Virus record (IMG/VR): IMGVR_UViG_3300035698_002777
Coordinates: 1 to 21,061 of that record
Source of the DNA: a virus
Length of the DNA: 21,061 nucleotides
Reading direction: 5' to 3' (one strand)
A program made the position numbers and the translations under genes. This document shows positions 14,736 through 21,061 of this stretch, in pieces. The first letter of the stretch is position 1; each line of letters opens with the position of its first letter. The notes under the pieces were generated by a model that saw only the letters and a program-made list of their open reading frames with translations, had not been told where the DNA came from and made no database searches.

Positions 14736-17700
14736 CTACTTCTTCTTCTTTGTTAGCACTGCTGCTCCTAAACCAAATCTTGCTAAACCAGGACTTCCAG
14801 CACCTAAACCTGATGCAGAATTTAATGCATTGAAAGCATGACCTCCACCTCTTTGTCTAACCAACCCGCTTTCATTATAGAGTACAGGTTCGCCTTCTTC
14901 CTCTAATTCTCTTTCAACGTGTCTTGTGCCATGAGCTGCTAAAATTAGCGCAGAATATAAATCTTTCTTCATACTTTTCGTGGGGGTATCAAAATGTAAT
15001 AAACCTGAAGCAGTTTGAGTAACAACTATACTAAGTAATTGAGATTTCAATGTAGTAACATTGTTATAGTGTTTAGCCATCATATCATCTGCTGATACTG
15101 AAAGTTCTGGAAAACGTAGACTACCATCCTCAAACATAGCTTTAGTTGTGAAATTGGCATCTGCTATCCAGGTAGGATTAAAATTAACCATCTCTAATAT
15201 ATGTCTACCATCTTTATGAACATTATCAGGATTTGTTCTATCTAAAATAGGTTCTTTATTACCATAACCTTCCTCTAATAAATCCATTATGGCTTTACCG
15301 CCGCCGCCCTTATCCATAAATATTCTTAATACGTTGTATTGGTCTACTAATCCCTGAATAGATTTAGTTAGTTCTTGTGTAGTTTTAGTTTTTAACTCTA
15401 CAGCATTTACTATTCTATTAGGACTTCCCATCTCACTTATAATCACACCACAGCTATCTGCTCCACCTTGATTGGGATCAACACCCATAATATAACTTTT
15501 CTTTGAGCTGCCTTTATACATTAAGGAAAACCCAGAATCTAATGTACAACTATCCAGTAAGGATGCCTTAAAGAATCCTTCTGAATCTGATACCATAGCT
15601 CCTTCGTACTCCATTCTGTATTCATGGCTGGTCATAATACGCTTCGCTTCTGCAATGTTCTTTTTGTCTAAGAAACCATCAGGAGCATCCCAATAAGGCA
15701 CTTGCCAAACAGAATATTCACTCTCTTCTCCCTTAGCCTCAGCTTCATTCATCATCTTCCAATGATCCTGCATTCTGCGCCACATGTGATTAAACTTATA
15801 GTAACCTGAAGATGTCATTACCATCTTATTTACTTTACCTGCTATGAAATCTGACTCTTGTGCTAAACCAGCGTTTATCAACCTATTTTGTTCTTCTAAT
15901 TGACGTACTCTTTCCATAGGTGCTAATGCTGTTGCGCCCATAGGCCTGATTACCAAATCTAATGTCTGATCTGGTACCTGAGCTAACTCATCCACCAATA
16001 TCAAATAGAAACGTGACCCACGAATCTTAGATCCATCGCCAAGAGGAAGTCCTTCGATGTATGAGGGTGTCTTACCAGCCACTGATTTAAATTTTAAGAA
16101 GCTTCTATCTGAAGCGTTTGTCGGTTTCTTTGAAGAAGCCTCTCTAAGAATAGATGATTGATCATATAATTTCTCTACTTCTGAAAATATCATTTTTGAA
16201 TTATGATTAATGAATCCATTTGCCCAATAACAATGTTCATTTTCTACTTCTATGTCTATTGTTTCTGACATAAAATGCTCGAATTCTTCAACCTGCACGA
16301 AATATAATTTATTATCTATTATTTTCTTTAATTTAAAATAATTAGTATCTTTAATATTCAACGATTCGGCGAACTTAAGTAAAGAATCAATTCTATTATA
16401 ACTATAATTAGTTTTTCTATATTTTTTGTGTCTATTTAAGTACCAAGACGTAAACTCTGCCCCATCAGAGGCTATCTTACATTCAGTGGCCAAATTCCAC
16501 ACGCACTCAAAAGAACCAGGTATAGTATTATTAAAATCTTCTTTAGTAATACTATCTATATAATTATTTAAAAGATTATTTTTTCTAGTTAAACCAAAGG
16601 CTATTTCATCACTAAACATTGTAATATTACTAGTTCCAATAATCCGTAATCTATAACACTCCTTACAAGTGTAAAACTTTCCTCTGTTAGCAAAGTACTT
16701 ACGCTGATTCTTACTCTTTATTTTAAATGAACTTATTATACCGATGTTCAACAACACAGACTGAATTTCTTTACATAATCTTTTACTTGTAGATACATAA
16801 CTTACTGTACATGATTTGTTATTACCAGATGTATTTATCTCACAACAACCATCTGTATCGAAAGCTCCTGATAGAAAAGAAGTTATATTTACCTTAGAGG
16901 ATCTTTTTAATTGTTTAGGTATAATTTTATCTATAGAAGTAGTAGATGACATACCTAAATCCTTAAGAAAATTCCAAAGAACTATACTATATATTTGTAC
17001 TATATATGTATTTTCACGCTTAGTTACACGTAGTCTATCATCTTTTATATTAAATTCTTTTTCTAAGATATGTTTGTATCTATTTATTAACTCAATATCT
17101 TCACTACAAAAACTTACTTCCCATAATCTTCTTTTTACATCTTCATTTTCTATAAATCCATCACCACACAATAAACCCAATAAATAAGAAATGTTCTTAT
17201 TTATTGAAACTGGTAAAACTATATCACCTATATATCTACTATAAGTATTAATTACATGTGAATTATCTAGTAAGGTATTATTACCAAAATAATTAAATCC
17301 TGTTTTAATAGCTACAATATCTTTTTTATTTAAATACTGCAACTCTTTATATTCTAAATCTAGTTTTTCATTTAAAATCAACACTCTATGATCTATAGTA
17401 CCAGATATCTCAAACCCTTTGGTACAACTAACAGTAGTACAAGGTCTTTCTGGATTCTTCCATTTATTTTTAATTATATTTTGTGATTCCATTGATTGTA
17501 CTGAAGTATTATCTATATCTACTGAATCATAAAATTCCTTTGTAGTAGAAAATAATCCATCAGAAGTCCAAAAAGTATCATAAGTATCTGAAATCATTGG
17601 AAAACATTGTCTAAAAACGGGCCCAATCAGTCCTACACGATATCCTGGATATAATAAACAACTAAGGGTGGCTAGTACACCAAGCATATACGTTTTCCCC

Positions 17701-17885
17701 CCGCCACGACCCATTACAGCTATAACGTAGTTCTTAAACCACATGTCCCTAAATACCATACGCTGGATAGGAGCTAAATCCACACCCAGCAGTTCATAAG
17801 CTGCCGTACATGGATGAGCTCTGTAAAATTCTATTAATTGTTTACCTTTGGTTAATAACTCATCTAAGTTGCGGCGTTGTTTCAT
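14736..17885 (-). CDS. terL: Terminase large subunit with in-frame intein
   Basis: A 1049-aa precursor; removal of the intein (residues 94-562) leaves a 580-aa ATPase-nuclease that pumps DNA into the procapsid. The ATPase has Walker A at 58-65 (M-G-R-G-G-G-K-T) and Walker B F-Y-L-I-L-V-D-E-L-A at 626-635. The RNase-H-like nuclease shows I-M-G-V-D-P-N-Q at 799-806 (D803), I-F-M-D-K-G-G-G-G-K near 855-864 (D858) and K-K-D-L-Y-S-A near 973-979 (D975). Joined exteins read G-L-I-G-P-V-F-R-Q then S-K-M-I-F-S-E-V-E-K, which makes a continuous terminase segment just after the first ATPase strand. The C-terminus is Gly-rich and ends K-K-K-K. The start is ATG 17885, 3 nt after the previous stop, with only a distant GGAG, so coupling is likely. 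Confidence 0.93.
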   Translation of the reverse strand: MKQRRNLDELLTKGKQLIEFYRAHPCTAAYELLGVDLAPIQRMVFRDMWFKNYVIAVMGRGGGKTYMLGVLATLSCLLYPGYRVGLIGPVFRQCFPMISDTYDTFWTSDGLFSTTKEFYDSVDIDNTSVQSMESQNIIKNKWKNPERPCTTVSCTKGFEISGTIDHRVLILNEKLDLEYKELQYLNKKDIVAIKTGFNYFGNNTLLDNSHVINTYSRYIGDIVLPVSINKNISYLLGLLCGDGFIENEDVKRRLWEVSFCSEDIELINRYKHILEKEFNIKDDRLRVTKRENTYIVQIYSIVLWNFLKDLGMSSTTSIDKIIPKQLKRSSKVNITSFLSGAFDTDGCCEINTSGNNKSCTVSYVSTSKRLCKEIQSVLLNIGIISSFKIKSKNQRKYFANRGKFYTCKECYRLRIIGTSNITMFSDEIAFGLTRKNNLLNNYIDSITKEDFNNTIPGSFECVWNLATECKIASDGAEFTSWYLNRHKKYRKTNYSYNRIDSLLKFAESLNIKDTNYFKLKKIIDNKLYFVQVEEFEHFMSETIDIEVENEHCYWANGFINHNSKMIFSEVEKLYDQSSILREASSKKPTNASDRSFLKFKSVAGKTPSYIEGLPLGDGSKIRGSRFYLILVDELAQVPDQTLDLVIRPMGATALAPMERVRQLEEQNRLINAGLAQESDFIAGKVNKMVMTSSGYYKFNHMWRRMQDHWKMMNEAEAKGEESEYSVWQVPYWDAPDGFLDKKNIAEAKRIMTSHEYRMEYEGAMVSDSEGFFKASLLDSCTLDSGFSLMYKGSSKKSYIMGVDPNQGGADSCGVIISEMGSPNRIVNAVELKTKTTQELTKSIQGLVDQYNVLRIFMDKGGGGKAIMDLLEEGYGNKEPILDRTNPDNVHKDGRHILEMVNFNPTWIADANFTTKAMFEDGSLRFPELSVSADDMMAKHYNNVTTLKSQLLSIVVTQTASGLLHFDTPTKSMKKDLYSALILAAHGTRHVERELEEEGEPVLYNESGLVRQRGGGHAFNALNSASGLGAGSPGLARFGLGAAVLTKKKK
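16200..17606 (-). mobile_element. Intein with LAGLIDADG homing endonuclease inside terL
   Basis: A 469-residue class 1 intein. It begins at C94 of the precursor (C-F-P-M-I-S-D-T-Y-D-T-F-W-T-S-D-G, block A) and ends with H561-N562 before S563 (block G, W-A-N-G-F-I-N-H-N). Block B is G-F-E-I-S-G-T-I-D-H at 157-166. The endonuclease has two LAGLIDADG helices, Y-L-L-G-L-L-C-G-D-G at 234-243 and F-L-S-G-A-F-D-T-D-G at 337-346, with block D-like K-I-I-P-K-Q-L between them. Block F is I-D-I-E-V-E-N-E-H-C-Y. All key splicing residues (Cys1, block B Thr and His, terminal His-Asn, Ser+1) and both acidic nuclease residues are present, so splicing and homing could be active. An additional C-x2-C at 407-410 is unexplained. 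Confidence 0.92.
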
Positions 17886-17888
17886 AGT

Positions 17889-18428
17889 TTATTTATAGTC
17901 TCCATCTGTTCTATCTTCTAAATTATCTTCTATATCATATCTATTACCCGTGTAGTCTTCTCGTTTCTTTGCCATAGCTTTTTCTTCTTTACGAAGCTTC
18001 TCTAACTTATCTGCATGTTTATTTTGTACATCCTGGTCATACGCCACAGCTAAATCTACGATAGAAAAACCCTTTAACTCATTAGGATTTATTCTATCTC
18101 TTCTACGTGTAGATAAACTTTCTTTTATCTTTTCATTTCTTTTATCTAATTTTTCTAAAGTGGCTGCAATATCTATTTGTCTATCTGTATCATTTTTACT
18201 TTCTTTAAGGAGTCGTAAAGCTAAAACCTTGTTCATAGCAATATTCATTATATCATCCATATCACTAGAAATTAATTCATCAGCATCAAAATCAGAAAGA
18301 TAAGCCTCAATATAATCATCATATAGACTAGATTCATCAGGAGTAAAAATGGCATCCTTAGGTAAGATATCTTTTATAAGTTTTCTAAATATTATTTTTT
18401 TTGGTTTACCACTACCTTCTCCACCCAT
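17889..18428 (-). CDS. Probable terminase small subunit
   Basis: A 179-aa, highly charged helical protein whose stop lies 3 nt before terL. It starts at ATG 18428, one base into the previous stop (TAATG), with GAGGGGG upstream. The N-terminus is G-G-E-G-S-G-K-P-K-K and basic. An acidic helical region follows (D-D-Y-I-E-A-Y-L-S-D-F-D-A-D-E-L). Then come a long helix with L-E-K-L-D-K-R-N-E-K-I-K-E-S-L and a basic R-R-R-D-R-I-N-P-N-E element like that seen in several small terminases. Position immediately before terL is the main support. The neighbouring 150-aa protein, which has a DNA-binding motif, is a competing candidate. Confidence 0.6.
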   Translation of the reverse strand: MGGEGSGKPKKIIFRKLIKDILPKDAIFTPDESSLYDDYIEAYLSDFDADELISSDMDDIMNIAMNKVLALRLLKESKNDTDRQIDIAATLEKLDKRNEKIKESLSTRRRDRINPNELKGFSIVDLAVAYDQDVQNKHADKLEKLRKEEKAMAKKREDYTGNRYDIEDNLEDRTDGDYK

Positions 18429-18874
18429 TAGCTTATTTCCCCCTCATACACCTCATCTTCTATTTCTACTCCAGAAGAAGCAGTTTCCTGTTTAAACATT
18501 AATAACAATTCTGGAGTAATAGAATGACTAAATATTTCTTCTATATTATTCCCGTATGATATTTCTATCCTTAATTTATTATACATTGATTTAGAAGTTA
18601 ACACGTCACATAAATCATCTAAATCATCACTAACATCATAAAACCATTGGCACAGCTCATCATCATCAGGCCTACCATAAGTATTAACAAGTTCCTCTGA
18701 TAGAGGATACTTTCTTTTAAAATAATGCTGCAAAGATTTAGATATCTTATCTTTAGTAGCCTCCTTATGTTTTTGTCCTTTTTTTGCCTCACTTATGGCT
18801 CTCTTACTGGCTTCAGTTAACTTAAATCCCATAGGACGTCCTTTTCTACCACGCATAACAATGGAAGGTTCCAA
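18428..18874 (-). CDS. NUMOD3-like DNA-binding protein upstream of terminase genes
   Basis: Residues 1-60 hold G-R-K-G-R-P-M-G-F-K-L-T-E-A-S-K-R-A-I-S, then E-A-K-K-G-Q-K-H-K-E-A-T-K-D-K-I-S-K-S-L. This is a tandem NUMOD3-type motif usually found in the DNA-binding tails of homing endonucleases, yet no nuclease domain is present. The rest is acidic and helical (D-D-D-E-L-C-Q-W-F-Y-D-V-S-D-D-L-D-D-L). TTG at 18874 has GGAGG 7 nt upstream and is my choice; GTG 18880 is too close to that site, and ATG 18856 lacks a good one. It may recognise packaging-site DNA with the terminase, or be a remnant of a mobile gene. Function is inference. Confidence 0.6.
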   Translation of the reverse strand: MEPSIVMRGRKGRPMGFKLTEASKRAISEAKKGQKHKEATKDKISKSLQHYFKRKYPLSEELVNTYGRPDDDELCQWFYDVSDDLDDLCDVLTSKSMYNKLRIEISYGNNIEEIFSHSITPELLLMFKQETASSGVEIEDEVYEGEIS

Positions 18875-18876
18875 TA

Positions 18877-19176
18877 TCACACCTCCGTTACTTTAGAGAA
18901 TTTATTACATTTCTTACATATAATACCAACAGTAGCTGTAGTACCACAAGTTACATTACCACAGTTATTACAGCGTATTAATGAGTTTCCACCTAGAGGT
19001 TTATAAGGTTTTCTAAAGGAAAATGGAAGATTTTTATGGGTATCTGCATATTTACTTTCTTTATGTATACGATTGTTAAGTTTACCTATTCCCTCTTCAG
19101 GTTCCCATCTTCTTGGTGTTGCTCCTGGTTTTAATTCTCCTATACCCGCTTCATCAAAAGTATATTTATCACTCAT
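18877..19176 (-). CDS. Zinc-ribbon protein, 99 aa
   Basis: It starts at ATG 19176, 4 nt after AAGGAG. The first 60 residues are polar, with G-I-G-E-L-K-P-G-A-T-P-R-R-W-E-P-E-E-G-I-G-K. The C-terminal 35 contain C69-N-N-C72-G and C87-K-K-C90-N, a four-cysteine zinc ribbon likely to bind nucleic acid or protein. The stop overlaps the neighbourhood of the next start. Its position ahead of the DNA-binding protein and terminases suggests a role in packaging or transcription of this operon, but no enzymatic motif is present and the role is unknown. Confidence 0.6.
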   Translation of the reverse strand: MSDKYTFDEAGIGELKPGATPRRWEPEEGIGKLNNRIHKESKYADTHKNLPFSFRKPYKPLGGNSLIRCNNCGNVTCGTTATVGIICKKCNKFSKVTEV

Positions 19177-19184
19177 ATAACTCC

Positions 19185-19589
19185 TTATATTTCTAAGTCT
19201 ATTTTTAAAATAGTTAATATATCCCTGGCTTCTACCTTTAAGAAATGTCTAGCTTCATCTATGCCCATTTCAAAATCTTCTCGCATCTTAGCTGGTAATT
19301 CAGCAAGAGACTTAAACATTGTTCCTGATTCTACATTTTCAGATGCTTGTCTTTCATATAATGTTAGATTTGCTTCATGTTTTTTAGTCATAAAAACCAT
19401 AGCTGATTCTAATACATTATTAATCAAACGAGACTTTTCTCCATCTGTTATATTAGTAATACTGCATATACTTAAAATAAACGCAAAAAGTCCACAATAA
19501 CCTTTGACGTCAGCCATGACCTCTTTAGTTACTAGACCTTTTTCGTCTAACATTAACTTATCTAAGTATTCAGTACTACTGTTATTCAT
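19185..19589 (-). CDS. Hypothetical helical protein, 134 aa
   Basis: It starts at ATG 19589, whose AAGGAT ribosome site lies within the last codons of the HD-domain gene (8-nt overlap), so the two are probably coupled. A hydrophobic segment at about 33-44 (G-L-F-A-F-I-L-S-I-C-S-I) could be a buried helix or single membrane segment. The rest is amphipathic and charged helix. No cofactor or catalytic motif was found and no family is recognised. Confidence 0.55.
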   Translation of the reverse strand: MNNSSTEYLDKLMLDEKGLVTKEVMADVKGYCGLFAFILSICSITNITDGEKSRLINNVLESAMVFMTKKHEANLTLYERQASENVESGTMFKSLAELPAKMREDFEMGIDEARHFLKVEARDILTILKIDLEI

Positions 19590-20151
19590 GTTCTACATCC
19601 TTATATTGAACCTCCAGAAAACGTTTTGATGCTACATAATCTGCTATATATAAACAAAGTTCCTCTAAAGTATAATCAGTCATAGGTTTAGCTACAGCTT
19701 TAGTAGTCCAAGGACCGTAGTGATGGAATACACTCTCTCTAATTATTTTATATTCCTCGTCAGTAAGTAACTGAGTATCTTTCTGTATATTATCTACTAG
19801 TTCAGCTGCCAACTGAGGATGGTTCTTCTGTACCCATTGACCGCCTTTCCACCCTTTCTTAATCAAGTCGTGTATTACACATGCACTTAATATAGAATCT
19901 CTATTCTCTTCCACACCTAAGCCTCTTGACAAAGCATAAGCCACATTAAAAACCTTCTTAGTGTGAATTATAGTACCATCCCAACTAATTTCATTTAATG
20001 GATGATACTTACCTGTCGAGCTTGCAGGGCAATCTGTGAAGAAATAATCCGGCGCAGATGCAATGCAAAGTTTTGTGAACTCTCTAACTCTGTTATCAGT
20101 AATAGCTGCTAATTCTGTAGCAAAAACAACTTCTCGTTCTTGTATATTCAT
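19582..20151 (-). CDS. HD-domain phosphohydrolase-like protein
   Basis: A 189-aa protein starting at ATG 20151 behind AGGAA. The HD metal-binding set is present in order: H63 (G-T-I-I-H-T-K-K-V), H94-D95 (C-V-I-H-D-L-I-K-K-G), H111 (N-H-P-Q-L), H143-H144, and D171 (Y-I-A-D-Y-V-A-S-K). Proteins of this superfamily hydrolyse phosphate esters of nucleotides or related metabolites; the exact substrate here is unknown. It has no membrane segment or fused domain. A nucleotide-metabolising or signal-degrading role during infection is possible, but its place in an operon of packaging genes does not decide between these. Confidence 0.82.
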   Translation of the reverse strand: MNIQEREVVFATELAAITDNRVREFTKLCIASAPDYFFTDCPASSTGKYHPLNEISWDGTIIHTKKVFNVAYALSRGLGVEENRDSILSACVIHDLIKKGWKGGQWVQKNHPQLAAELVDNIQKDTQLLTDEEYKIIRESVFHHYGPWTTKAVAKPMTDYTLEELCLYIADYVASKRFLEVQYKDVEHE

Positions 20152-20168
20152 TTGTAATTCCTGTTCTT

Positions 20169-20414
20169 TTAATAAGCTCTAAATGTTGGACTATCTGTAG
20201 TTAGATTGACTCTTTCTACAGTAGTAGAATTATGATTAGGGTTATAGCCTGGGGCCTTCCAACCAGTACCATCAATACTATTGGATCTGCCAGTAAAAAC
20301 TCTAGGATTTACTACGGTAGCAGTATAACGCTCATTCTTATCATAAGACATTGGATAACGCTCTTGATACTTAACAAACCGTGGTTCTCTATATTCGTTC
20401 TCACCTACAGGCAT
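20169..20414 (-). CDS. Hypothetical protein, 81 aa
   Basis: It starts at ATG 20414, 7 nt after GGGAGG, a strong site. The protein is rich in Tyr, Arg, Asn and Pro (for example Y-R-E-P-R-F-V-K-Y-Q-E-R-Y-P) with no hydrophobic core, which suggests an extended polypeptide. It has neither cysteines nor a membrane segment. Its neighbours are the HD protein and the charged-tail protein. Role unknown; a minor virion protein is possible. Confidence 0.6.
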   Translation of the reverse strand: MPVGENEYREPRFVKYQERYPMSYDKNERYTATVVNPRVFTGRSNSIDGTGWKAPGYNPNHNSTTVERVNLTTDSPTFRAY

Positions 20415-20439
20415 AATTTAACCTCCCTTAACAGTCTTT

Positions 20440-20829
20440 TTACTTCTTAGTTTCTTTCTTATCTTTTTTATCTTTCTTTTTAGGATCTTCTTCGTCTTCC
20501 ATGTCTTTATCTTTATCTTTAACAAAAGGGTTTTCTTTCTTTGTCTTAGCCGCCAAATCTGTCAACACTTTAGCTGCTCTTTCAAGGTATGCTACAGCAT
20601 CCTCATCTACACTTGCTTTCTCCATACCTAAAGCTTTCATGATGTCCATAGCCTGTAATGCAAATTCTGGGATCTGTTTACCCTTCCATTCGTAATGAAT
20701 ACTCATGTACTCATTGTCTGCCACCTGAGATGATATACTTGCGTAATTGTACCCATCAGCATATCTACTAATGTTGACACTTTTTACCTGGTCTACCATA
20801 ATATTTACTGCATAATCTTTATCTGCCAT
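20440..20829 (-). CDS. Charged-tail protein, 129 aa, first gene of the head operon
   Basis: ATG 20829 is the start because GGAG sits 7 nt upstream; a TTG two codons earlier would abut that site. Residues 1-60 form a compact domain (Y-A-V-N-I-M-V-D-Q-V-K-S-V-N-I-S-R-Y-A-D), followed by helices (A-L-Q-A-M-D-I-M-K-A-L-G-M). The last 30 residues are almost only Lys, Asp and Glu, likely disordered. It is the first gene behind the candidate promoter. Function unknown. Confidence 0.62.
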   Translation of the reverse strand: MADKDYAVNIMVDQVKSVNISRYADGYNYASISSQVADNEYMSIHYEWKGKQIPEFALQAMDIMKALGMEKASVDEDAVAYLERAAKVLTDLAAKTKKENPFVKDKDKDMEDEEDPKKKDKKDKKETKK

Positions 20830-20870
20830 TTTCAATCTCCTTTTTTATGTATTATTAATCATATACTACT

Positions 20871-20898
20871 AATATAAACACTTTTGTGTATTTGTCAA
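20871..20898 (-). promoter_or_regulatory. Candidate sigma70-type promoter of the packaging/head operon
   Basis: TTGACA (20898-20893), a 16-nt spacer, and TATATT (20876-20871) match the consensus at 6/6 and 5/6 positions. The predicted start near 20864 leaves a leader of about 35 nt that includes the GGAG site of the first gene. The spacer contains a short palindrome (ACACAAAAGTGT). It lies in the only sizeable gap between the FG-GAP gene and the leftward operon, which is where a promoter is expected. Confidence 0.55.
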
Positions 20899-20918
20899 AT
20901 AAATCCTCCTTAAATTTA

Positions 20919-21061
20919 TTATAAATTAAAAATGTAGGCTTTGCCTGAAGCTCCTCCGCCGGCATCATCTTCATAACGGGCACCTACTACAGTATAAGTT
21001 TCTGAAATTGATACTGCAACACCAAATTGATCACTTACACTTGTATTATAAGCATTTGGAT
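20919..21061 (-). CDS. FG-GAP repeat protein, C-terminal end (runs off right edge)
   Basis: An open frame enters from the window edge and ends in TAA at 20919, giving 46 visible residues. D-Q-F-G-V-A-V-S-I-S-E-T-Y-T-V-V-G-A then G-K-A-Y-I-F-N matches an FG-GAP repeat, the blade unit of integrin-like beta-propellers, and the protein ends right after the blade. I infer a large extracellular-type or virion protein, perhaps for adhesion. The number of blades and the N-terminus lie outside the window. Confidence 0.72.
   Translation of the reverse strand, partial: PNAYNTSVSDQFGVAVSISETYTVVGARYEDDAGGGASGKAYIFNL

Noticed and set aside
16816-17187. 123-aa plus-strand open frame inside the intein
   Set aside because: It is antisense to the LAGLIDADG region, whose motifs are clear; it is a shadow frame.
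17439-17441. Cys149 of the TerL precursor as the intein's first residue
   Set aside because: It lies only a few residues before block B, leaving no block A, and the joined exteins would not form a continuous terminase segment. Cys94 gives a proper block A and a clean extein junction.

Overview
The window reads as the head and DNA-packaging module of a tailed bacteriophage (Caudoviricetes). All credible genes lie on the minus strand, so transcription runs from the right end to the left. The DNA is AT-rich. Ribosome binding sites are mostly strong AGGAG-type, and two candidate promoters share a TTGACA-N16-TATATT layout. This points to a low-GC host with ordinary sigma70-like signals; the sequence does not identify the host. 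No rRNA, tRNA, CRISPR array or insertion sequence was seen.

Layout in transcription order. The 3' end of an FG-GAP repeat gene leaves the window at the right edge. A promoter-like site follows, then small genes: a charged-tail protein, an 81-aa protein, an HD-domain protein, a helical protein and a zinc-ribbon protein. Next come a protein with a NUMOD3-like DNA-binding motif, a probable small terminase, and the large terminase. The large terminase is interrupted by a complete 469-residue LAGLIDADG intein. Then come a 68-aa protein, an overlooked 39-codon reading frame, the portal, a GIY-YIG homing endonuclease, a prohead protease, a 141-aa structural protein, a coiled-coil scaffold, a 209-aa probable head protein and the major capsid protein. 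A long hairpin follows the capsid gene. Beyond it lie an HNH endonuclease, a Vsr-like (EDxHD) endonuclease, a DUF1360-like membrane protein, two small proteins, a 727-aa repeat-rich fibre, a terminator, a 55-aa protein, and a partial second fibre running off the left edge.

How the parts work together. Terminase, portal, protease, scaffold and capsid form the standard procapsid assembly and DNA-packaging pathway. Gene junctions overlap or nearly touch, which suggests translational coupling within one long operon. Into this conserved core four selfish nucleases of four different families have inserted: a LAGLIDADG intein inside terL, GIY-YIG between portal and protease, and HNH plus Vsr-like in tandem after the capsid gene. 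The GIY-YIG and Vsr-like proteins share the same zinc-ribbon-like module fused to unrelated nuclease domains. That dense, multi-family set of homing elements in the head module is the most distinctive aspect of the window.
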